Shown in pieces: positions 15,273 through 25,724 of a stretch of DNA of 64,000 nt. Under the pieces are notes generated by a model, which saw only the letters and a list, made by a program, of their open reading frames with translations, made no database searches and had not been told where the DNA came from. The stretch covers positions 19,860,688 to 19,924,687 of the forward strand of contig JBANSL010000013.1 in NCBI GenBank assembly GCA_037127255.1, given 5' to 3'. The DNA comes from Persicaria tinctoria (lineage: Eukaryota; Streptophyta; Magnoliopsida; Caryophyllales; Polygonaceae). The number at the start of each line of letters is the position of its first letter. Position 1 is the first letter of the stretch. The position numbers and the translations under genes were made by a program.

Positions 15273-17302
15273 TGAAATACCCTAAAAAATATTTTTTTTG
15301 GTATTTTAGTTTTTATGAAAATAAATAAATAAATTCTCTTGATATGAAAATAGGTGAATTAAGTTAATGTTAACTTGTATTCGTTCACATAAAATATATA
15401 ACATAAAGTCTTAGAATAATTATATTATTCGGCATAAAATAAAAAGATTTGATTTAAATAAATAAAATATTTTCTCATTGTGAATATTAAGTTTATGTAA
15501 TTTAAATTAAATAAAAATCGATACTACTATTTGAATGAATAATATTTTCACAAATATTACTTTGATATTATTTATATGTAAATTAGTTACTAACTAGTTA
15601 TACATACAATGTATTTATTTATGTATACATAAATGTGGTGCGTATATATGTGGGTATATATGTATATACGCTAACTCACATCTTGTCAAGCCCATTGCAA
15701 AGCAAAACCGGCCCAGCATTCCGTTTTCGAAATCTCAACACAGGAAGAAGAAGTGGAGATCGGATTTTTTTTTTTAAAAAAAAAAACAAAAATTCTATCT
15801 TAAGTTCTTAACTAAGTGATAACTAGCAATATTTAGCCAAATCTTTCCAACCTAAAATCCCTATCTTTTGGGGAATCCGATTAGGTCATATTGAAGAGAA
15901 TATGGCAGCCTTCCATTCTATCTATCACGTCCACCCTAACACCCTCTCCAGCATTCTCTGAAAAAGCCATAAACATCAGCCAGAGATCACAAACTTCGAC
16001 CATCTCCGATCACCTTCGACTGTGATTCCGGCGACACCAAGGCAGAATACCACAACCAAAGGGCCTCTCAAACACCCATGAGGCCACCGTGCAAGCCCCG
16101 ACGCAGCAGCTCACAAGGAAGACGTCCAAATCGGCGTCGGAAGTTTCTGCAGAAAGTGATCGACAAGCCAACTTTCTGGAATCTCCATCACCAGCACTGT
16201 GGGTCTAAGCCAACGACTCTGACTGAATTAAAAACCTTGCAGCATCCTCTGTCGAATTCATCTTCATTCTCTCCCATAACTGCTTCCAGCCATTCGCACG
16301 ACAGCCTCTAAGTTCACTGGTGAGCAGTTTTCCTGCACAGCAGAAAAACATGATCTTTATACGTTTTTCTTTTTCTTTGTCGACCCATGGCCTGTTAATT
16401 CTTATAAATCATTTTTTTTCAGATTCATACCATACCAAAGGATCTTAGGTTCGAAATTTGGACATTTTCGAGTCCCGTTTGGGTAAGATCCGCTCCGTTT
16501 CTCGCGAATTACCGTATTTCGATAAGGTGTTTGGGCTCATACTAATCAATCTACTGTATTGAAGCAGTTGACCTTCATTTTGGCTCCTGATATTTCCTTG
16601 GGTACAGATTTGGATTTCTTTCGGAAGAAATCAAGGGTATGTTTTCACTTTTTAAAAGTTACAGGGCCGTTTCCGTGATTTATGAAAAGTAACTAACCCC
16701 TTTTTAAATTATGTAAAATCTCAGGTCCAATATCAAATTTTTTTCCTCAACTACGAATAAGCATTTCATCGGATTAAGGCAAGTAGTTTGGTTCAATCAG
16801 TGCATTTCTGCAGTTTCGTGCCTTTTTCGCAATTATTGTCTTTTTGTGTCCCATAAAAATTCCATGCTATGAGTTTGTGATAAATATGCAAGTTACTTCA
16901 GTTTGTTGCTATTTATCAACCCCTAAATCAGACATAGCATGACAACTCGGGTAATTATAGTTTGATCCCATGATTTGAGAAAATTATATTAGATGTCCGA
17001 ACTTCCTAAAAAGCATGAGTTGTCCATTTTGTTCCTTCATGCTAGTTAAGTATGGTATATTATTGGTTTTGAATATCCATGCTTGTCAGTTATATTATTT
17101 CGTGCACTTTATAGATCTAAAGTGTACATTATGCCTTTTGTGGTCACCTAGGATGTATTTGTGGATTGGTGGTACTTATACTAGTTGTGTTATTATTGTT
17201 GTTGTGTATTGTTATTATGATGTGTCTTAAATAATGGAAAAGGGTAAAGTCAGGTCAAGGTTCGGTTATACCTTGCTCTATAAACGTCTCATGAGATGCC
17301 CC
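15273..17302 (+). repeat. 3' LTR of the gypsy element (3'-truncated)
   Basis: It begins TGAAATACCC right after the polypurine tract, so this TG is the true LTR start. From 15319 it matches the left LTR until GAGATGCCCC (17293-17302), where identity stops. The missing 880 bp or so (equivalent to about 9125-9986) is not found elsewhere in the window. Confidence 0.85.
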
Positions 17303-17617
17303 GGTAATTCTGACCCGATTTTACCCGATTGACCCGGTAACCTGGTTGACCCGGTTAATTTTTAATTAAATATAATTAATTATATATATATATAATTAAA
17401 ATTTATTGCAAAATTATCAAATCATGATTTTTTTAATTTAAAAAGGAAAAAATTGACAAACCCGAAATCGACCCGAAATGACCCGAAACCCGGTCAAACC
17501 CGGGTTGTAGTCAACCCGGAAATACCCGGGACCCGTTTTACCCGAAACCCGTTTTACCCGAGACCCGAAGTGACCCGACCCGAACCCGACCCGAATGACC
17601 CGTTTGACAGGTCTAGA
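17303..17617 (-). mobile_element. GGGTC-rich MITE-like fragment, reversed orientation
   Basis: The plus strand is rich in GACCCG/ACCCGAAA words, so the GGGTCGGGT type reads on the minus strand, starting TAGACCTGTCAAACGGGTC at 17617. It resembles the element at 17626-18363 in composition but faces it head to head. No second terminus or target duplication is visible, so boundaries are approximate. Confidence 0.45.
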
Positions 17618-17625
17618 TGTGACAT

Positions 17626-18363
17626 TAGAGCTGGCAATTCGAGTCATCCGGTCGGGTTCGGGTCGATCACATTCGGGACGGGCACTGATGAGGCGGGTCA
17701 ACTCGGGTCAAAATTTCGGTGTCGGTTTTGGTCGGGTCGGGTCGGATTCGGTCAAAATGAAATTCAGATTGGTCGGGTTTCGGTCAGAATCGGGTTATAC
17801 CCATTCGGGTTTCGGGTCGGTACTCAGGTCGGTCTCATTCAGGTTAGTAGAAGCGGGCGAGGTCGACATTTGCTTTAAACTTATAATCGTTTGGATTGAA
17901 TTTGTTAAATCATGTTCGTTCGGGACTTTCGGGTAATCAATTTTATTAAATCGAATATGTAATTCATGTTATTTATGTATAGAAATTGAATTTTATTAAA
18001 TTGAATTTTTTTTTGTATAGAAATAGCATTAACTATCAATTACTCGATAATGAATTACAATAAAAAAATTTTGTTTTATAGTATAAATGTATAATATATA
18101 TATATATATTCAAGGATATTCGGGTTGGGAGTCGGGTCGGTTGAGAGTCGGTTGGATTGGGAGTCGGTCGTGTTGGAATTTGGGTCGGTCCGGGTTGAGT
18201 CGGGTTTGTCTGTATTCGGGTCACTTCGGGTTTCGGGTCAGCATCGTTCGGACTCGGTTTCGGGTTCGGGTTATGCATAATGCCAAATTTTCGGCTTCGG
18301 TCGGGTTTTGGGTCGGGTGAGTCGGTCGGGTTTCTCAGGTCGGATCAGGAATTGCCAGCTCTA
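17626..18363 (+). mobile_element. Non-autonomous TIR transposon (hAT-like MITE), copy A
   Basis: It starts TAGAGCTGGCAATTC and ends GAATTGCCAGCTCTA, a perfect 15-bp terminal inverted repeat. The interior is GGGTCGGGTTCGGG-type repeats around an AT-rich core. The flanks GTGACAT (17619-17625) and GTGGCAT (18364-18370) differ by one base and fit a 7-bp target duplication. A second copy sits at 23187-24001. It has no coding capacity; its frames come from the repeats. Confidence 0.8.
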
Positions 18364-18625
18364 GTGGCATAGGTGAAGACAATCATTTATATTTTTTTTC
18401 AATTTGTATGATGTGATGGTTTGCCACATATATTCGTGGATTCTGGTTGTAAATTTGCTAAATTCATTACTTGGGGGAAAAAATCCGTGCGAGGAATGTG
18501 TTTCCTTTTATTTTGAAAAAGGTGGTGTTTGAAGCTAGAGATTTTTGAGATCGTATGATTGATCTTATATTGGGAGGGTGGACGATTTAATTGATCTTAT
18601 ATTTGTGCGCTTATGTTTGTTTCTA
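18364..18625 (+). repeat. Flank shared with 24002-24263, no gene
   Basis: The sequence from GTGGCATAGGTGAAGAC to TTGTTTCTAC is nearly identical to the right flank of MITE copy B, so both MITEs lie in copies of one older repeat, probably a Helitron given the terminus at 24584. Identity ends at about 18625. Confidence 0.7.
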
Positions 18626-19287
18626 CAACATCGGCTAATAGCCGATGTTTTTATAAAAAAAAATCGATGTCTATGTGGGTGTTGTAAAAAGTCAAAAGTT
18701 TTTCACATCGGCCAATGCCCGATGTCTATATAATTTATAATATCGTTTCTTATTATAAAAACGATATGTTTAATACTTTATAGAAATTCTACATATGTAT
18801 ATTCTTTTTCTCTCTATAATTTGTAATGTTATTTTTCACCACAAAATTTGGCTATATGGAATAAATACAAAACCGATGTTATTATGTATATTGAAATCAT
18901 TTTTTGATTTTAAAACCGTTGTTTATATATAATAAAGACATCCTAAGTTATCAGTGAATCAGATGTGTTTAGTTCGTAAAACTGGTGTGTTTAGATCGTA
19001 AAAATGATGTGTTGAGTTTATAAAAATGATGTGTTTAGTTCGTGAAATTGATGTTTATTGTACGTAAAGCTGATGTGTTTAGTACGTAAAGCTGATGTGT
19101 TTAGTTCGTAAAACTGATGTCTTTCGTTACAATAAACCGTTGTTTATTGCTCGTAAATCTGATGTGCAATCTCCTGTCTATATATATACATATACACCAG
19201 GCCACAATATCAACCAAAGAGAACATGTTCCTATCTATATATACACATACACCACACGACAGAGACCATGTTTTCAAAACCTAAATT
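18626..19287. repeat. CACTA-like subterminal repeat region with a 22-bp tandem array
   Basis: Short inverted words ACATCGG/CCGATGT recur at 18627-18725, the same words found at the right end of the CACTA element (22880-22910). Positions 18963-19161 hold about nine head-to-tail units of 22 bp, consensus ATGTGTTTAGTTCGTAAAAC plus two bases. No gene. It is either an outer CACTA end or a remnant of another copy of the same family. Confidence 0.6.
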
Positions 19288-20383
19288 CACTACTAGAAAT
19301 ATCTTATTTAACATAAAGTAGTACATATTTATCTATCAAAAGACAATATTCTATAATTGAGAACATAAGATCAATGCATCTCTCCACCGGCTTCCAGAAA
19401 AAACAGTAAGAGAAGCTTATGTGTTACCAATGATTTGAGAATGGCTCTGCATTCATAGTCCTTAGCCACTGCAAAAAAAAAAAGAGTTAACCGGTAAAGA
19501 AGTCAACCATGTTTATGCTAAGCAACTTAACAACCAGTACTATTGAATTTGATAATGGGATGAAACTTTCAGTTAGGTCCAAGGGTTTCTCTAACTCAAA
19601 AACACGAAATTCGGTTTTCAACTCTAAAAATAAGGATAAGACACCATTGAATACAAAAATCATTCAAAATTTCATGTTCAAATAATCTAGCCAGACCTAT
19701 AAACCTGTTAGTGTATATTCTTGCATCATCAACATTACCATAAGATGGCGGTGCTCACAACTCTTTGAAGACTACACCACCAGATAGATTTAGACAATTG
19801 CATGCCTAAAGCCAACAATTACCATGAGTTCCAACTCACAGAAACATGTATGCTTGCACTAGCTCAACCATCAAGCAAATGCAGATTAGAAAAAAGCAAA
19901 TTGTAAAAAGTAATTCAGCCTAAACATACCAGAATTAAGACAAAAAGTAATTTTCCATAGCGAAGACTGCAATTCTGCTTAATGAAGGAAAAACCAAGAT
20001 GACAAGTACCATCAATTTTGAGACTTGGAATAAGCAAGGGAGTTTCCATTTTTTATGTCCTAAACATAAACAATTACACAAAATCACATACTCAGATGCT
20101 TGGAAAAATAAACAACAATGTTGAAAAAGCTAGGATGACAAGTACTATCAAGTATGTTTTAATTCCTAAACATAAACAATAAGCTGTAATTGAGCAATAG
20201 AACAATTTAGCATAGCTGGATATGGATGTTGATTCAAAGCAGTCATGACACACAAGTTCAGTGAGCAAAAACAGTAGGAAAAGAGTGCTATGTAGCCTAT
20301 AAGTACATATGTTCAAAGCAAATCATTGTGGACATGATAGTTCAAAAGTTAGGAGTGAGGTACATCAAGGATGATAAGCTTAC

Positions 20384-21186
20384 CAGTGGTGATCGTTTGA
20401 AACCTCTCTTGACCTGTTGTATCCCAGATATAAAGGTTTATCCGTTTACCATCAAGCTCGGTACATGCTCACCTAAATAATTATTTTACTCTAGCACAAG
20501 GTTGGAACTTGGATGTGTTCTCTATAAACTTTATAGCTTTAATTTGTCTCATTCAAAGAATGTCAAATTGTCAATCATATGCATCTATTAACTGGCAGCA
20601 TTCACATATATAATCTTCAAAGATGTTTTTGTTGCTACACAAGAACCAATAGTTAATCTTACGAGACACCAATGTCCAGATTTATGAAAAGGCCCAAGTA
20701 GTGAGAGAAGCAAATAAATACCTTTTGTTTATACCTCAACTATGTTATAAGATCCATTGAGCTTCTAAGCTTCCTCAGCTCCTTATTAGCTCTTGCATAC
20801 TCAGTTGTTGAGGCGTCGGGCTGTCTTAATTCATGACAGGAGAGGAAACAGTAAATGAGATGCAATCCATAAAACAAAATTGGGCACCAACTTATAAAGA
20901 AGAATATAAATAATGCAACCTCTTTATTACACATCCTTCTTGATGACTAGCAAAATCTCATAAGTTCCAGTTTATCACCAATAATCCGTTTACCATCAAG
21001 CTCAATGGTTCTTATCTAAAAATCAATATTGTGAAAGAGTAAAATTTTAAGGTTAGACATAATATAAAATAAGAACTATTGTTAAACGAAACCATATTCA
21101 AGAAAACAAATACCCAATGGTTGTTATAGAACTCGTTGTGAAGGAACCATCTGAAAAACTCAACATCAAGCAACTCTTCCCTACAC
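20384..21186 (-). pseudogene. Captured Rab-family small GTPase exon fragments
   Basis: Three minus-strand fragments match the Rab8/RabE-type GTPase. The first (21186-21116) has AG acceptor context and encodes [18 protein letters not shown], the P-loop (G1) and start of switch I. The second (21015-20983), behind an AG acceptor, encodes IRTIELDGKRI. The third (20460-20384) encodes [20 protein letters not shown] then QTITT, the G3 DxxGQ and switch II region, and ends at a GTAAGC donor. The retained splice sites show capture of genomic DNA, not cDNA. ELDGKR occurs twice, so the copy was rearranged; the WDTAGQE alanine is threonine here. The G4 and G5 motifs are absent, so no functional GTPase can result. 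Confidence 0.85.
20740..20934 (-). pseudogene. Captured second gene fragment, possibly organellar release factor 1 N-terminus
   Basis: The minus frame contains LRQPDASTTEYARANKELRK followed by LRSSMDLIT. The pattern of a proline-containing linker followed by ANKELRKL recalls, from memory, the N-terminal helical domain of plant mitochondrial peptide chain release factor 1. It lies between two Rab fragments, so it was either captured separately or belongs to a chimeric locus. Too short for certainty. Confidence 0.4.
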
Positions 21187-22259
21187 CTGCAAATTCAAGA
21201 CAATTCATTCCAAACACCTCAGTCTGTATAATTGCAAAATCAAGCACTCCTAAAGGTGAATTTCACTAGACTCAGTTTTCAAGTTCACATATGAAATGTC
21301 TTGCAAATAAGGCACAAAAGCAATTATAGTGATTAGTGGCAGCCCCAAAAGTAACCAATTCACTGTCACAATACATGTATAGAAAGATGTAGCAAAAACT
21401 CAGAACTGCTAAAATCAAAGATAAAGACAACAAAGTATACTAAAGATGTAGAGTGATTGGATTAGTCTAGAGATGGAGACACAATACTCAATCTAAAGAT
21501 AGAGATGTGGAGCATTAGAATTACACTCAAATGATATGTAAATCTGATTCGCAAGGTTGTGAAAATAAGGACTGGAGCATAGATATTGCTGAAAATAATG
21601 AATATTAAATGTCAAATAGGTACTTTGGCACAAGCTATTAACATGGAGCATGCAGCCAATCCAGCCATAAACTACTAAACATCAATATTGTTAAGTACCA
21701 AGACACACTTGGGTAATGTAAGCTAAGAGGCAATTCGCAGGGAATTTTTAATCATGTGATATAAAAGATGAATCAACCAGATGAAGTGAGTTTAATCACC
21801 ATATCCAACAGCTAGACTAACATGCAAAAAAATAAGACGAATATCCATTAATTCTCCAAATACGAAAGCAACAAGCACAGACGACCAAAGGCAAGAAACT
21901 TCAGATTTCAAATTCAGCCATATTTTGGCTCGTTCGAACAGATTTCGTCTCGTTCGGCTCGTTTGTACAGATTTCAAATTCTGATTTCATATTTCAAAAG
22001 AAACAAGAAAAGGGAACAAAGGCAACAAAGATGAGCTCACTTGTGCCGCTGGAAGACAGACCAACGTCGACGGCAATAACAAACTAGCTTCACAATAGTT
22101 CTTGATTCAAGAAGTCTCTACAAAAATTATTCCACAAAATCGACAAAGGAAAACCTAACCTTAAATTGATGGAGAGATGACAGATCTGAGTTTTTGACGA
22201 TCTCGCTTGTTTTAAAATCGAAGAAAAAAGAAGCTGAGAAGTGAGGATAGGGGAAACAT

Positions 22260-22560
22260 TGTACCTATGAGAGAGAAGTGACGCTCTCCATAGCAGTCGC
22301 TGCATCAACGTCGATGACAAAGGCCTCGTCGCGCCCGCTCGGATCCAGGCTTCTTGGCGCCATCGCGAGGAGACGAAGAACAAGTCCTTCAATTTTTGGC
22401 GGATTCAGATCTAGGGTTCTCGGAAGAAGGGTCTACGGGGAGGGATCGAGGCGGCGGGAGAAGTGATAGTGAGAGTCACTTCTCGTCGATCCCAACTGGA
22501 GGCGGAGGGAGAAGAGACGGTGCTGAGGTTCCATTTTTTGGGTTGATTTGAGAGGAGGAA
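22260..22560. other. GC-rich gene-like leader inside the CACTA element
   Basis: Unlike its AT-rich surroundings, this part is GC-rich. On the minus strand a 32-codon frame starts MAPRSLDPSGRDEAF at about 22362 and ends at a stop near 22268. On the plus strand overlapping arginine-rich frames exist. It may be the captured 5' end of a host gene or the element's own leader; I do not recognise it. Confidence 0.3.
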
Positions 22561-22929
22561 GGTAGAATTAGGTAAGGGAATAAATGAAAGAGGGTTTCAA
22601 ATTTTCATGTGGTCAGGTGTTTCTGGGGAAATTTTGAGTTTGGGGTAAAAAAAAATTGAAGGGTTAGAGGGAAAGTGTTTTGGGAAAAAAATTGAAAGCA
22701 TTCGAGGGATTTTGGGAGTGGGCTTTTTAAATAATTCAGAGTTTCAATTCCGTGTTTGAAATTTTTTTTCAAATAAAACTTTTAACATCTGTCCAAAATA
22801 AACAGGATGATGTCTATTTTATTTTTAACATCTCAAATTTAAAAAGCGATATTAAAATATGATTTTACATCACGTGTTTTTCTGACCGATGTTAATCACC
22901 CGATGTTAAATGTCATAATCCTAGTAGTG

Positions 22930-23186
22930 TATAATGGGTCATGCATACATCTTCCAAAGGCTGTCTCATTTTATACATTGTCGTTTAAGGTTAGGGGTGG
23001 GGATGTAGTCAATGGTAAAAACCCATAAACAAAAAATCATAAAATTTGTGATCTCTCAATTGATAAACACAAAGGGTGTAGTAATTGAAATTATTGGTCT
23101 AGATGAGAAGGCTCAAGGGTCCATGGGTGATGACGGTTGTGAAAGGTATTCAAACGAGCTTAATCATCATACATTGGATGTGGCAT
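22930..23186. other. Unassigned sequence between the CACTA element and MITE copy B
   Basis: About 250 bp. A short plus-strand frame starting at 23012 (MVKTHKQKIIKFVISQ) is not recognised. Probably internal sequence of the Helitron whose 3' end is at 24584. Confidence 0.3.
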
Positions 23187-23654
23187 TGAAGCTGGCAATT
23201 CGGGTCATCCGGTCGGGTTCGGGTCGATCACATTCGGGTCGGGCACTGATGAGGCGAGTCAACTCGGGTCAAAATTTCGGTGTCGGTTTTGGTCGGGTCG
23301 AGTCGGGTCGGATTCGGTCAAAATGAAATTCAGATTGGTCGGGTTTCGGTCAGAATCGGGTTATACCCATTTGGGTTTCGGGTCGGTACTCAGGTCGGTC
23401 TCATTCAGGTTAGTAGAAGCGGGCGAGGTCGACATTTGCTTTAAACTTATAATCGTTTGGATTGAATTTGTTAAATCATGTTCGTTCGGGACTTTCGGGT
23501 AATCAATTTTATTAAATCGAATATGTAATTCATGTTATTTATGTATAGAAATTGAATTTTATTAAATTGATTTTTTTTTGTATAGAAATAACATTAACTA
23601 TCAATGACTCGATAATGAATTACAATAAAAAAAATTTGTTTTATAGTATAAATG

Positions 23655-23716
<62 letters not shown>

Positions 23717-24001
23717 GGATATTCGGGTTGGGAGTCGGGTCGGTTGAGAGTCGGGTTGGGTTAGGAGTCGGGTTGGATTGAGAGTCGGTTGGGTTGAAAT
23801 TCGGGTCGGGTTGGAATTTGGGTCGGTCCGGGTTGAGTCGGGTTTGTCTATATTCGGGTCACTTCGGGTTTCGGGTCAACATCGATCAGGCTCGGTTTCG
23901 GGTTCGGGTTATGCATAATGCCAAATTTTCGGCTTCGGTCGGGTTTTGGGTCGGGTGAGTCGGTCGGGTTTCTCAGGTCGGATCAGGAATTGCCAGCTCT
24001 A
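23187..24001 (+). mobile_element. Non-autonomous TIR transposon (hAT-like MITE), copy B
   Basis: It starts TGAAGCTGGCAATTC and ends GAATTGCCAGCTCTA, and is nearly identical to copy A. It is flanked by the perfect 7-bp direct repeat GTGGCAT (23180-23186 and 24002-24008). It is longer than copy A because of an expanded (AT)n run (about 23658-23711) and extra GGGTTGG units near 23755-23815. Confidence 0.8.
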
Positions 24002-24584
24002 GTGGCATAGGTGAAGACAATCATTTATATTTTTTTTCAATTGGTATGATGTGATGGTTTGCCACATATATTTGTGGATTCTGATTGTAAATTTGTTAAA
24101 TTCATTACTTGGGGGAAAAAATCCGTGTGAGGAATGTGTTTCCTTTTATTTTTAAAAAGGTGGTGTTTGAAGCTAGAGATTTTTGAGATCGTATGATTGA
24201 TCTTATATTGGGAGGGTGAACGATTTAATTGATCTTATATTTGTGCGCTTATGTTTGTTTCTACTTTATAGATATTTTATAGTTCATCTTTATCTATTAA
24301 ATTTGTTTTGATTTTGTTAGAAATTTATGATTGTTAATATTTAATGAGAGTTTTAATTCTATTTAAACAATAATCGTTTCACATTAATAATTTTTTTATT
24401 AAACTATATAAAAATTATCATAAGATAGATTATCATTTTTGTTTGTAGATAAATATACTTTATTTAATTATTTTTAATGTTAATATTTTTTACATTTAAA
24501 TATGAAAATATTACTACGTATAATTTGACACCCCGAAATAGTTTTTCTATTAAATTCTCGTGCAAAGCACGGGGAATGGACTAG
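24002..24584 (+). mobile_element. Helitron 3' terminal region
   Basis: It ends with the hairpin CTCGTGC-AAA-GCACGGG, then GAATGGA and CTAG (24581-24584), followed by T. A short GC-rich hairpin a few bases before CTRR with insertion before T is the defining 3' structure of plant Helitrons. The 5' TC end was not located; the element probably includes the sequence surrounding MITE copy B. Confidence 0.75.
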
Positions 24585-25719
24585 TAATAAACTAAAATAG
24601 AAGTCTGAAACGGGTTTTTGTGCGATTCGCAAATGTGTTATATTCTAGAACAATTCGCATACATGTCATAGTCTGATTAATATAGTGTTATCTTTTTTTA
24701 GCACGTCAATTAATAAGTCGATATAATTTTTTCATCTCAATTAATGGTCCCATATTTTTCTAAATATTCAACATTATATCTAAATTAGATAAAAAGCTTA
24801 TCTTGTTAGATCAATTAATCTAGAAGGATTTTGTTCAAATATCCATTTATTTAGAAAATATAATTACGTAAATATCCATCAATTTTATTTAAATATCCAT
24901 AAATTTTATTTAATCTCCAAACTGCCCTCGTTATAGTTTAATCTCAAACCCCATACCTTTCCCTTGCAACCACGGATTCTTTTTCTTTAAAGGACTGAAG
25001 TGAGCCTCGCGTTCTAAATAAAGGTTTTGAAGTACAACGGAGGTCGCCGAGGAGATTGTTTCTGAAATAGAGGAATCATGCTTCATCGGCAAGAGCAAGA
25101 GATCGAGTCGCGCAGAAGTTGCCGAAGGTCACTGTTGGTGGCGTACTGGTGTTCAATCTTTGTGGGCAACCCCAACGGCCCAACCCAATATGTACACCAA
25201 TCAATCATTGTTTCAAGGTTTTCCTTCAGCAAATTCAATTTATTAGCTCTTCAACGGTGTATTCAAAGTCTATAAACATTTTTAAACATAAATTAAGATA
25301 ATAATTCTAACCTATGTTTATTTTTCTTAAAAAAATAAATAAAATAATCTATAAAATATAATCAAATCATTGAATTCAATTTTTGAATATATTTATAATC
25401 AAATTTGAGTTTAAAAATATTAAAGTCTAGCATATTTAATGATAAATTAACGAATATAGATAAAGAGGTGGTGAGTTGTAAGTAAAGACCGTTTAAAGAG
25501 TGGTTTTATGTAATTTTAAATTTAAGGGTTGGTTAAGTGAACACCTTCATATTTAAAGGGGGGTTTTCTGTAAATTCCCCTTTAGTGATTAACGCTACAA
25601 AGGGGAATTTACAGAAAACCCCCCTTTAGTGATTAACGCTACAAAGGGGAATTAACGCTACAATGGTGTCACCTTTACAGTGTTCCGTAGTTGGTGATAG
25701 TTTTATGTAGTTAGGGAAA
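24585..25719. other. AT-rich spacer with a perfect long hairpin
   Basis: No gene recognised. A GC-richer stretch at 25000-25200 has an open frame (PKVTVGGVLVFNLCGQP) that I cannot assign. Positions 25555-25583 and 25599-25627 form a perfect 29-bp inverted repeat around a 15-base loop. Confidence 0.5.
25555..25627. repeat. Perfect 29-bp inverted repeat with 15-nt loop
   Basis: The left arm begins AAAGGGGGGTTTTCTG; the right arm is its exact complement. The loop AGTGATTAACGCTAC is repeated directly after the right arm (25628-25642), so the palindrome arose next to a direct duplication. Confidence 0.9.
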
Positions 25720-25724
25720 ATAGA
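25720..25724. repeat. 5-bp target-site duplication of the 18.5-kb element, left copy
   Basis: ATAGA directly before the LTR start TGTAAAGAC; identical to 44243-44247. Confidence 0.85.

Larger units (their letters stand above)
19288..22929. mobile_element. CACTA (En/Spm) non-autonomous element carrying host-gene fragments
   Basis: The left end reads CACTACTAGAAATAT and the right end, reversed, CACTACTAGGATTAT; with a few mismatches the match continues to ATTTAACAT, giving inverted repeats of about 27 bp. The CACTA start and CATCGG-type subterminal words are diagnostic. The expected 3-bp target duplication is not conserved (ATT left, TAT right). No transposase is present. Instead the interior carries minus-strand exon fragments of a Rab GTPase and a second gene, plus a gene-like leader at 22260-22560. 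It would need a transposase supplied from elsewhere. Confidence 0.8.

Noticed and set aside
17453..17936. Arg/Gly-rich frames in GGGTC sequence
   Set aside because: Any frame through GGGTCGGGTTCGGG repeats gives such peptides; these are MITE repeats.
18963..19161. CRISPR-like array
   Set aside because: Units are contiguous 22-bp tandem repeats without unique spacers, in a plant nuclear context.
25078..25301. Frames around 25.1-25.3 kb as a small host gene
   Set aside because: GC-richer than its surroundings, but no recognisable domain, start context or splice pattern.
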